A stretch of DNA of 64,000 nt, from the NCBI GenBank assembly GCA_963920635.1, contig OY987300.1:59930915-59994914 (forward strand). Reading direction: 5' to 3'. Positions 23,801 through 33,100 of the stretch are shown piece by piece (position 1 is the stretch's first letter; each line of letters opens with the position of its first letter). The position numbers were made by a program, and so were the translations under genes. Source of the stretch: Pseudeuparius sepicola (Eukaryota > Arthropoda > Insecta > Coleoptera > Anthribidae). A model generated the notes under the pieces. It saw only the letters and a list, made by a program, of their open reading frames with translations, did no database searches and was not told the DNA's origin.

Positions 23801-26800
23801 GCAAAAATTTATTTGCAACTTCAGGACACTAAAAATACAGTAAGTTATACAATGTGCAATGGAGTTGCCTAAGAGTATATAAAAAAGGAAAAAAAAGTAC
23901 TTACGCCTAAATTGTGATTCTTCCTGGTCACTTAAACTCCATTGCACATTGTATAACTTACTGTATTTTTAGTGTCCTGAAGATGCAAATAAATTTTTGC
24001 GAAACGGCGTCTGCATGAAATAGTGATTTTTCATCTAATTCCGATCCAGACTCCAAAATAATTAAAGTCTACGTTCAAAAATTAATCTTTTTCTCGCGTA
24101 GGTATAATTGTATAGGATATCTACGTTAATCCTCATAATGTATGAGGAATAACGAATAATAATGAGTAAGTTTTGCTTTGAAGGAAATCATAGGATTTAA
24201 TCAATAAACAGATAATTTTAGTTTAAATTTCTTGGAAATTACACCGTTTTATTTTTCTAATGTGCGAACAAGTAATGAAATTATAGAACGATTTTTTAGG
24301 GTTAAATGTATGATACTTTGTGTTTTTTTTATTTACGTAATATTGACTTTATGTGCAAAATCATAGTCATTTATTGTTCATTGTGATTAATCGAAATTAA
24401 TTGTTTCGTTTAAATAGGAATCCAAAATCAGAAAAGATCTCTTAATACTGGAAGCCAATTTAAAAGTCTAATTGACTTATTTTTCTCGAAAATTTCCAAT
24501 GTCCATTGTTCAGATGAGATATTACGAGTGAGATAAATCGATGATAAAAAAAAACAATTTCAAACAAAAAGGTTAGCGTTAATAACCAATTTAATAAATC
24601 AAATTGGTTATTTTGTTGAATTTTTCCTTAGATTATAGTGAATAAAAATCTTCACCGCACACTTCGATACACGCATGCCAAAATATTGTACCTAACTGAT
24701 AAAAGTATAGTTTTCATGAGAGAGATTTGAAAATTTTGGTTATTAAAAAAGCTAATATATTTTTAGCCAATGGACATTTTTTTGTACTGTTTTCATAAGA
24801 AGGCTTTTAGATGAGTGGGTATTAACTAGTATAGTTACTTTTTCGAACAAGAGAGTTTTCTACCTTTTTTATACTTGCAATTCCAAAAACTTCATCAATT
24901 TTACGGTAAAAACATGGCACAGTCCCTTACAATGTTTTTTCGTGGAACAATTTTAAATACTATTAGAAGTTAAAATGTAGTCGATGTATTTGAATTTAAA
25001 CAATTTCCGTTCAAAAACATTGTAACACCTTGGAATGTGTGGCTTTCTTAAAACAGATAATATTCGTTTGATCTAACATACACATGAAAAAAATTAAATG
25101 GCTGCAATAAAGGTAAAAATGAAAAAAATGACTTTTTTGGTATATATAATAAGTATTCATTTTCCAATTACGACGTATCGTGTCTTAATAAAACTTTGCG
25201 TAAGAAAATTGTAAATGCCAATACCTTTAAAAAACTTGTGATCTTTCCAGGAAAAATATTGTAAGTAGTAAGTAGGGTTAAAATGATTTAACAGTCGAAC
25301 TAATGGAAACCCAAAATTGTAACTGCCTCTACAACGAAAATTATAAAAACCATTGGAATTGTAATTAACTTTACTATGTTTTACAGCTGGAAACGTCCAT
25401 TTTGTCAGATACAATGGGATGACACATCAAAAATTTTGGGGAAATAATGCGAAATTGAATAGTTTTGTAGGTATTTTTATCCAAAAATATCCCTTAACTA
25501 GACCCCAGAAATGCGTAAAAGTGAACATCTCAAAAATGTCACTTGCAATGTTCTTGCATGCGTGTGTCGACTTGAATATCACTTTCAGTTTAGCCGGAAG
25601 TGCCGTTTTCTTGTTCCAACTAAGACGTTACGATTAGGTAATTTATAAGATAATTAGTTCGTGGTTCAAAAACTAAATTTGTGCAGGAATTGAATTCCGT
25701 CAATAAAAAACAATTCAATTCGAAACAAAAACTGTAAAAAGTCAAGATGGCAATTTTGCTGAATGCTAGACTATAATAGTAAAGTGAATGAAAAATCTGC
25801 ACCGTACACTTCAATATCACTTCGGGTTTATCTTTTTTTGTCCTGGCTAAAACGTTACGTGCGATTATCTCGTAACTTTTATGGTAAACCGGAAACCGGT
25901 GGTTAAAAAACTAAAGTTGTGGAGTTTTTTTCCAATGAATTAAAAGCCTCTTTACTAGTCTAATGAAAAAATGAAACAAAATTGATTTGATTTTTTCAAA
26001 ATGCCAGTTATTTGGTGGTAACTTTTTTGTTTAAAATTCAATTGTCAAAAACCGTCACTTCCGGCTAAACCGGAAGAGACATTCAAGTCTGTGGTGCAGA
26101 TTTGTTTATTCACTTCACTATTCTAATGAAAAATGCAACGAAATCGGCATCTTGATTTTTTGAAAAAAATAGTATTTTTAGTGATACCTTTTTTGTTTTA
26201 AATTTGATTGTATTTTCTTGGCGGCATTCAATCCCCCGAAAAAAAAAAAAAACTAGTCAAGTTTAGTTTTTGAACCATAAATGATTTATCGTAAAAACTA
26301 CCTATTAGTTAATCTCGTAATTTATTAGCTGAGGCACCGTGTACCTACTTAATGTGGAATTGTTTTATGTAGTCGGTAGTTCGATATGTGGCTGATTTGC
26401 AAACGTGGCTCTTTATTAAGTAAATTCTCGAGATTTTTGAGAGCTGTTGTTTCTCTTTTGGTAGGTATAATGTTTTACTCAAGGCTCATGGTTGAATCGC
26501 GAAATACGCCACTGGTCAAAGTATCTGCTCTTTGTTCACGGCGAGTTACATGAATCATTTTTACTCATGACATCATTAATCTCTTAATCTTAATGGGTTT
26601 GTTTTTAACTTATCCATTTATTTGTTATATTTGGCCTGAGCAAATCATACAAACTACCTACCAACAGTGATCTCCTTGTTTCTGCTCAATCAACAAACAT
26701 TAAACACTGCTTTGCATTTCTAGAAGTCGGCAAACCCGCCGACGGCCCAGCCGGCAAGGCACTCAACACTATCAACCACGCAGATAGGTTCGGGAGGAAG

Positions 26801-29297
26801 TTGAAGAGACGACTCACCAAGATGACCATCGCCGAGGTAAAGGCATTGAGAGAACAAAGCGCCGAAGCCGTTCATGTGCTCGTCTACGTTGCTGAATTGG
26901 TAAGATAATTACTTTTTGACACTCGTTTTTGAAATGGAAAGCCTAAATTTTCTCAGATCGGTATCTAGACTATGAAATATTCAAAATAACGGGCATTGAA
27001 TGTGTTCGATCAACGAAACTTTTACGATTTCTCTTATTGCTAAATATTCTCCCTTGAAAGTTCTACTGCGAACTAAATAATTTATTATAGAATTCTAGAA
27101 ATAGGAAACAAGAATTTCTTTACAACTGCTTTCAGACCCTGCTTGTCAATACTATCATAATAGTTATGCCTTATCGAGTATTGTAATAATTAATCTTGGT
27201 TCATGTTCCAATATTAAAATATTTCTCCCATTTTTATACTAATTATCTTCTATATTTCTGTATTCAGTATCCGAAGAGGTTTTTTGGTGGACTGGTGGCC
27301 GCATCTAGCTAACGTAGTCTAGTATATTTTTTTACTTACCCTGTATGCTGTTTGACTTGCAATTATTCTAAGTAAATAATATGACTATCGAACATGCACC
27401 AACTTTCGGAAATATTTATATTTTGGTTGTGCAATTAAAAAAAAAACATATGTTGCACATTTAAATGACCATGCACACTGTGTTTTCGTTCCTTGCGCCT
27501 TATTTAATATACAGGTATGCCGACAAATTATGTTGTACAAAGGGTTATGTTGTTTCCGTCCCTTGATCATTTTTAGTCCCCTTGGAGATGACTACGAGTA
27601 CAAAAATTATACTTTGGACCTTTGAATTTATACTGTTTTCTTGTTTCTATACGATCTGTTTTGAAAACAGCGTTTTCGGACCTGTCATTCCTATTGCACT
27701 GGTGGAAAAATACCATCTGCATCCCGTATGTATCAATTTTTCTTCCAGTTGGTCCTTTCTTTACATAAAATTAATCTGTTAACCATATATGTTATTGTGA
27801 ATTGGGATTGGAAGACCTTGTTATTTCTATATCCAAAATACTCGAACCGCCTTTTCTTTTCAATAAAGTCAGCAGCAATAGCAAACTTTGCGATTGTTGC
27901 TGATTTTGCTATTTAATAGCAAAGAGCTGCACAACGAACTCCATTGTTCCTGTTTCTTGTCAGGCGATACATCCCTCGATCTCTTTATTACTTTCTACAA
28001 CGCACTCAAAAATAGGCATCTCTGGAGTACCTAATTAATATTGATGGGGCAGAGAAAAAGTAAAACTTTCTGCAAAATGAAAAATCTTACTAAATGAGAC
28101 ACAATCCAGTATTATTTGTATATTTTCAATGTTACTGTTTCAAGAACAAGAACAAACAGATTCTATTTTTACATTTGACTGTTTCGACATGTTTGTTACA
28201 AGTTTTATACTCATGTAGCATATTATCGTTATGAAATTTTATTTCATTCTAGATCGCAACAGACCCCATACTTGCCTTCCAAAAAGGCAAGGAGCTTTGG
28301 GCCAGTTTGAGCCAAGATGAACCTGAAAACCAAGCCCGCCCAGAAAACCTGGAACAACTTGTAGTTTTGCTGACTAGGGAATCGGCCAGGAGGGTAGTGC
28401 ACCTTGTTAATTTTACCAGCGGCATGGTCAGCAAAATCCCAAGAAGGCTCTCAAATTCGGTCCTAATTGTCGTCAATAAATTCGTGTATGTCGCGGACAC
28501 CACCATTAAGGTAAGAATAGTTCCTATGAAATATAAAGAGCAAATTTTCGGAAATGGTATTGCCAGTGCTAATAGAACCAAAGTCTGTTCTGTTTAGTGT
28601 AAGATGAAAGTCAATCGTTTTATATGATTCCTAGACGGCCCACATGGAAGAAGTACAGAAGGCAGTAGTGGAGACATTGAGAATTCATGCACACAATGGT
28701 ACTGTATTGCTGAAACATCTTAATGTTCAACTCACCGAGGTTTTGGTAAGTTGGGGTCTTTTTTAATCACACGTTAACCCTTCATGCTTTGGTTCTATTA
28801 GCGACAGTGTCCAAAACATACCCACTTATAATGTTATTTAGCATTGCTTCATAGCCCATTTTAATGCTTCAAACCCCACTAACTAAATATATCATATGAT
28901 ATGATATTGTTTGGAAATGTGCGTTTTAAAATTAAATCTGGTTTGCAGAAAACAATATTTTTCAGCAACGTGTCAATGCAATGCAACAAATGGCACTTAT
29001 TTTCAAAATTAATTCATTAACTCTTGCTTAACCAATTTCTTGAAAGTTCACCCAGTTCATCCATTTAGCGGGGTAACGTTATTTACATTATTTATTTAAA
29101 AATCCTTTCCTTTATTGCAGGATCAATTAGCACAGTCTCTAGCAGCTCAAGAACAACAGAAGTCGGCACTGTCAGTTCCCCAGATTAAAGTAAAAGAAAT
29201 TAGGGCATCAGCGCACAGAAACAGCACCAAGCAGTACAACTCAAAACCCATCAATGGAACGGAAAATAACTCGCCTGAAAATATATATGGGAAGTAA
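17702..29297 (+). CDS. Lsd-1: Perilipin-1 (lipid storage droplet surface-binding protein 1)
   Basis: The gene has seven coding exons: 17702-17823, 21754-21939, 22928-23141, 26724-26899, 28253-28510, 28635-28745 and 29121-29297. All have GT-AG introns and matching phases, giving about 414 residues against about 430 in Drosophila. It is a PAT-family protein that coats lipid droplets in fat-body cells and gates lipase access in a PKA-dependent way. Family hallmarks are the LESVNRITNLPIVE start (residues 14-27), VCKSLDVVE, LPPEMIYWNTKQY, RPVLKRADSVKQIGN, and the very conserved DEPENQARPENLEQLVVLLT block (residues about 255-274) with ARRVVHLVNF after it. RKLKRRLT (Thr206) and IPRRLS (Ser300) are good PKA-type motifs; that they are used is inference. 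The start is unresolved: the first exon begins with TG, so the ATG is probably completed by the last base of an upstream exon (MAPSKKNAF...). Confidence 0.93.
17988..18196. mobile_element. ~210-bp MITE with AGGGTG(G/A)TCACTTTT ends
   Basis: tatagggtggtcacttttt at the left pairs with aaaagtgatcaccctgtata at the right, inside the first long Lsd-1 intron. The ends share the ACAGGGTG motif seen in other elements here. The remainder is non-coding. Confidence 0.7.
18197..18990 (-). mobile_element. 5'-truncated non-LTR retrotransposon (LINE) fragment
   Basis: It reads on the minus strand: a truncated reverse-transcriptase C-terminus, a short 3' untranslated region and a simple-repeat tail of tattata units at 18197-18225. 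Its 5' end is lost near 18910-18990, the usual outcome of incomplete reverse transcription. It is inserted antisense in the Lsd-1 intron. Confidence 0.7.
18414..18908 (-). pseudogene. Reverse transcriptase C-terminal fragment (Jockey/CR1-type LINE ORF2)
   Basis: There are 164 uninterrupted codons. The stretch YYSSFHSTLSYAILLWSNS followed by ILQKKALRIIF is the conserved region after the RT domain in Jockey and CR1-type ORF2 proteins, and TRHQKIL...FRYVSVKLYNLLP is the usual C-terminal block. The endonuclease and the catalytic RT core are absent, so the fragment cannot act. The open frame means the insertion is not very old. Confidence 0.82.
18991..19936. other. Lsd-1 intron sequence
   Basis: AT-rich, no coding signal. 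An atacaggtcgtcc near 19298 is a degenerate transposon-end motif. Confidence 0.45.
19937..20857. mobile_element. TA-flanked inverted-repeat element, 921 bp
   Basis: It starts cagtgtgacc at 19937 and ends ggtcacactg at 20857, with TA immediately outside both ends, as for Tc1/mariner-type insertion. The arms extend inward: ctttagggcaaaacggc pairs with gccgttttgccctaaag, and acgacatatttttggc pairs with gccaaaaatatgtcg. No transposase is encoded. A relative of the arm is at 48125-48215. A small cctgcctactcg/cgagtaggcagg palindrome lies near the centre. Confidence 0.85.
20858..21753. other. Lsd-1 intron sequence
   Basis: No gene or clear repeat is seen. Confidence 0.5.
21754..21939 (+). CDS. Lsd-1: Lsd-1 exon 2 of the recognised series
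   Basis: Sixty-two codons, in phase 0 at both ends (ttttcag acceptor, atg|gtaagt donor). It encodes QSNSLVYWTLGQAETTVQ... and ends in ...FPSIGLPPEM. Use of the next AG (3 bp later) would drop one Gln. Confidence 0.9.
21940..22927. other. Lsd-1 intron sequence
   Basis: AT-rich with no recognisable element. Confidence 0.5.
22928..23141 (+). CDS. Lsd-1: Lsd-1 exon 3
   Basis: Starts IYWNTKQYAKDV and contains VRPVLKRADSVKQIGNTV, nearly invariant in insect perilipin-1. It ends in phase 1 (gatg|gtaagt). Confidence 0.92.
23719..24082. repeat. Long hairpin with near-identical ~155-bp arms
   Basis: ttttgaacgtagactttaat at 23721 is matched by attaaagtctacgttcaaaa ending at 24080, and the pairing runs to ctccattgcacattg/caatgtgcaatggag around a loop of about 60 bp. 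The arms differ at only a few positions. The element lies in the 3.6-kb Lsd-1 intron, so an Lsd-1 pre-mRNA would contain a long double-stranded stem. Confidence 0.9.
24083..26723. repeat. Lsd-1 intron with a repeated block in mixed orientation
   Basis: Three related segments occur at about 24560-24670, 25680-25840 and (inverted) 26040-26190. They share agtgaat-aaaatctgcaccg-cacttcaatat-type sequence. Segments with agccggaagtg near 25590 and cttccggctaaaccgg at 26060-26076 are also related. It looks like a decayed complex repeat; no coding sequence is seen. Confidence 0.5.
26724..26899 (+). CDS. Lsd-1: Lsd-1 exon 4
   Basis: Starts in phase 1 (completing a Glu), then VGKPADGPAGKALNT..., the basic RKLKRRLTKMTIAE stretch and AVHVLVYVAEL. 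The acceptor is tttctag and the donor ttg|gtaaga. Confidence 0.92.
26900..28252. other. Lsd-1 intron sequence
   Basis: No gene. A short piece around 28015-28065 resembles part of the foldback at 1463-2256. Confidence 0.45.
28253..28510 (+). CDS. Lsd-1: Lsd-1 exon 5
   Basis: Encodes IATDPILAFQKGKELW, the family's most conserved block (DEPENQARPENLEQL) and SKIPRRLSNSV with a PKA-type site. Phase 0 at both ends. Confidence 0.94.
28635..28745 (+). CDS. Lsd-1: Lsd-1 exon 6
   Basis: Thirty-seven codons (TAHMEEVQKAVVETL...LTEVL), likely amphipathic helix, phase 0 at both ends. The acceptor is ttcctag and the donor ttg|gtaagt. Confidence 0.88.
29121..29297 (+). CDS. Lsd-1: Lsd-1 last exon
   Basis: The acceptor is tattgcag; it encodes DQLAQSLAAQEQQKSAL... 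and ends ENNSPENIYGK-stop (TAA 29295-29297). The tail is polar and variable, as usual for the family. Confidence 0.88.
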   Translation, partial: DQLAQSLAAQEQQKSALSVPQIKVKEIRASAHRNSTKQYNSKPINGTENNSPENIYGK

Positions 29298-29531
29298 TTT
29301 TTTGTACCTAGTTCATATTTATATGTACCACTTTAGGGCAACTTCCGACACTCGTTTGCTTAAGGCTGATTATTTATTAATTTTTTCATGTTTGTTTATA
29401 TGCCCATCCATAAATAGGATACTACCAAATTATGATACTACTGTTGAAAGTTGCTTTTGATTTAGGAGCATATTAATAAATAATTAATTGATGTTCAACT
29501 AATCAATGTAAATTGGAAGTAGTTTATGTTA

Positions 29532-29611
29532 AATAAATATTTTGGGTATGTACTGTCTTACTAATAACTTTGTATTACGTTCGTTAGTAATAAAAGATGT
29601 TCTAAAATAAA
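29532..29611 (+). terminator. Lsd-1: Lsd-1 poly(A) signals
   Basis: AATAAA occurs at 29532-29537 and 29606-29611, 235 and 309 bp after the Lsd-1 stop codon. Either would give a normal 3' untranslated region. Confidence 0.6.
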
Positions 29612-29630
29612 GCTTTTTGTAAATAACACT

Positions 29631-29655
29631 TTTAATAAATAAACATATTTTTATT
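29631..29655 (-). terminator. Cad87A: Cad87A poly(A) signals
   Basis: On the minus strand, AATAAA lies at 29655-29650 and ATTAAA at 29636-29631, about 330-350 bp after the Cad87A stop. They lie only about 20-45 bp beyond the second Lsd-1 signal, so the 3' ends of the two convergent transcripts nearly meet or overlap. Confidence 0.55.
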
Positions 29656-29980
29656 TGTTCATATGTACAAATGTACAGAATTTTCAACGTTTCGTCCAAG
29701 TCATTAAAATTAAATACAAAATCTAAAATTCTGAGTTAATAAATAAGTAGTGCGATATGGCAGGTTCACTTACTAAATTTAAATTACAACTTAAGTAAAA
29801 AATACTTAAACCTAATGGCTACACTGTCTTCAGTATCACTGTCACTATGCTCAAACTAAGTAAATATTTAAAAATACAAAATAGTCAACGGTGCTCAGGT
29901 AGATGTTTTCCGTATAAATATTGTCACACATTACATATATTTCTAAAACACAGACGTTGGGAAATTCGAAATTATCCTAT

Positions 29981-30136
29981 CTAGATCAGTTCCGCGACAT
30001 ACTCCGGCTGTCCCTCATGGTTGATGGTCAGTTCGGAGCCTTTGAACCTGGCCCTCAACGAATCGTAGTCACTGTTGCTCAGTCTATCTGGTACTTGAAA
30101 CGTTGATCCTTGAAAACCCATCGCGGCTTCATAGTA
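29981..30136 (-). CDS. Cad87A: Cad87A last exon
   Basis: YYEAAMGFQGSTFQVPDRL..., ending EGQPEYVAELI and a TAG at 29983-29981. The terminal hydrophobic residue could suit a PDZ ligand (AELI-COOH), which is an inference. Confidence 0.88.
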   Translation of the reverse strand, partial: YYEAAMGFQGSTFQVPDRLSNSDYDSLRARFKGSELTINHEGQPEYVAELI

Positions 30137-33100
30137 CTGAAAGATTAGTCAATTTTTTTAATTATATTGGGCTTTGAATGTTGCGTAAACATACATTTGA
30201 AGCTCTTAGAGAACTATTGTTACTGTCAGGCTGTCTTGGTACACCAGAAAGTGTGGCATAATCAGCCAAGTCATCAGTTAATGACATGGTTGTAGCTAAG
30301 TGGGTAGATCCTCGTCTGTTGGGATGTTGAATAGTGGCATACGTATTATCTTCCTGAAAACCAAATTCATTACTTTACAAACAAAATTTATAACAGACTA
30401 AACATAATCAACTAATCACGATCAACAAACACATTATAAATGTTACTAATTCTTTTACTTATAGGGCAGCCCAACAAAATAGCTGATCGAGTCCAAAAAA
30501 TAAAGCTTTGTTGGTAAAGCAGTTTATGTTAATTTAACATTCGTTGAAGTTTTTGATATCGGCAATGGGCGATTATTTTATCAATTTGCAAGCTCAAAAT
30601 CCCAAAATAGCGACCAGCTAGAAATATAAACTAGATGTTTCGTTGAAGTTTTTGATATCGGCAATGAGCGATTATTTTATCAATTTGCAAGCTCAAAATC
30701 CCAAAGTAGCGACCAGCTAGAAATATATACTAGATGTTTTAAAAAGGTAGACCCACTCGCACTGGCTTTTCTTTTTCTTTTCTTTACTGTTTGTTACTTA
30801 ATGGAGTGAAATATTAACATTGTGTTGTTGGAAAGATAAGTTAATCCTTAAGAAAATATTTGACGCGGGCTTTAAAAGAAATTAGAAGATCAAGCATTCT
30901 CAGAGAATGAATCTGGCACCATCGATTAAATTATGTACAGAGAGAAAAGACCTATTTATCAGAAACCCAATTAGTGTACAAATCGTCTTCCAATTTTGAA
31001 AGTTTTTCTATAAAATTGATTATCCTCTAATGAAATGTTTTGAACATACGTGAGAAAACAGAGACAGAGAAAATCTTGAGACTCTGCTTTTTATATTTAA
31101 AGTTCAAAACACTTTGAATTCGGATAAAACCATAGAAGATTATAATCCTTTTCTTCTATGGTAAAACTAACATTATCTAGACTTCTACTCCATCACTTAA
31201 CAACATAACAAAAACAAGGCCTTTTAAACAGTACTTGTATAAAATTTAAACATTTAGCATTTCCAACAAATGTACCTAAACATTTTTGTCCTCTAGCGGC
31301 CATTAAACCAGCTGATCATGACAGTTCGTTGGGCTACCCTATTCCAGATTATTGTCGTCGCGGTGTTTTGATATAGGTTAGGTGACAAGAAAAATAAACT
31401 ATTTTACTTACCGGAACATAGTCATCACTGTTTCTTCTGTTGTGCGTATTTTGATCAGGTTCATTGAATACTTGCATTGTAAGTTCTTGCTCTTCGTAAA
31501 TTTTTAGTTTCCTGAAAAGGCAATGAAATAAAACCATGAAATGAAAACTATGGAAATCCGATATAATATTATTTTTCCGATTTAGCAATTACCAATTATT
31601 ATTAATCAAAATTCGGTACTAAGCTCGAGAAAGCCAAGTTTACCTTTAATGATTTGTACATGAATTATTAACTAGAGGCAGTGGAATAACCACAATGAGT
31701 ATCGGCACCGTCGCAATTACAAGGCACCATGATACAAAGAAAGAAAGGCCCGGCAGCTGAAAGCGATGAGTCATACAAGGAAGGTGGGCCTAAGACGCCA
31801 AATTCAAATTACAAGATGTCAACAACACAGTTTCAAGGGCTTTTAGTGCATTTAGATTTAGATATCTACCGGTAAAATTTTCTTAAATGCCAATTATTTC
31901 TTATTCCCTAGATACAACTAAATTCGAATAAATAAAACCATAAAACTTCCTGATTTCAAGGTGGTTACGTTTAATCTCGAAAAATTGTTAGGTATAACAC
32001 TCCACCAGACCAAACCAAAAGCCTGGAAGACTGCGTAGGAACAAAATTTCTTTTGATGACCTTAACCAACTTTTCCCTTAAAATGGGGTGTTTAGGGAGG
32101 AAAAAGCGGACACATTAGGACCGCCTTTGTAGTTTCCCTTGAAGTTGGGAACGGAATACGTCCACGGCACGATTTAAATAAGTCCGAAATTATAGACACA
32201 ACCTAAAACCTATAAACTAAATTTGAATTTAATCACTTTATTCTGAATCACTGCCGTTTTACTACCTTATTAATAAAACTTCACGTCCTATATTACAGAA
32301 AACCACAGTCCAACAAGCAATAAACACAACAAACGTTCTTTAAAATATAACAGGAAAACCGCCAGACAAGTAAACGTAAACAACTACAAAAAGCTACCTC
32401 CCTGTGATGACGTAGTGACGTTTCGCGTCGCCAGCTGGCGAGCCTTTATCATTGCGACGGTGCCGTGACTACATACCAAATGAAGTGCAGTTTGATGTCC
32501 CATTTTCTAAGAAGTGTGACACGAAATGTTAAACCATGAAAATACACACCCCACAAAAATTATTATGGCATCACTCGAATTTTTTCAAAAGTTTGAGGGT
32601 ATTTTTTTCTGAACCGTTTGATTGATCTGGATGTTTTTTTTTTGACGATAGGTTGATTCTTCAGGAATATCAGTCTCTATGATTCTTAAAATGAAATTTA
32701 ATTTTTGGGTGAATACCGGGTTTTGCCGTAATATAGGTTTTTGGTAGGAAAATTCATAATACAAGGAACTTCTATAATGATAGAACTAAGTGTATTTCAG
32801 GGGTGTCTATTAGGTAGCTGGGTTCTCAAAAATATATAAATCAGGAAGCACGAAAGGAAATCCGATACCTACATAACACTACAAGCACTTAATGAGAACC
32901 AAAGAACATAGCTTCAGAAAATAGTAAATTCTTAGGTACATAATGGAAAATTACTTACTGTTCTATCCACAACGGATTCTCAGTGGTGGTGAGGTCATCG
33001 ATGATGGCCTTCTTGATCAGCGCGTCCTTTTTCTTCAAGTCACTGGGCGATATAACCCAGTGCCTCAGACAGCAACATACGACGATAAAGGACACCACCC

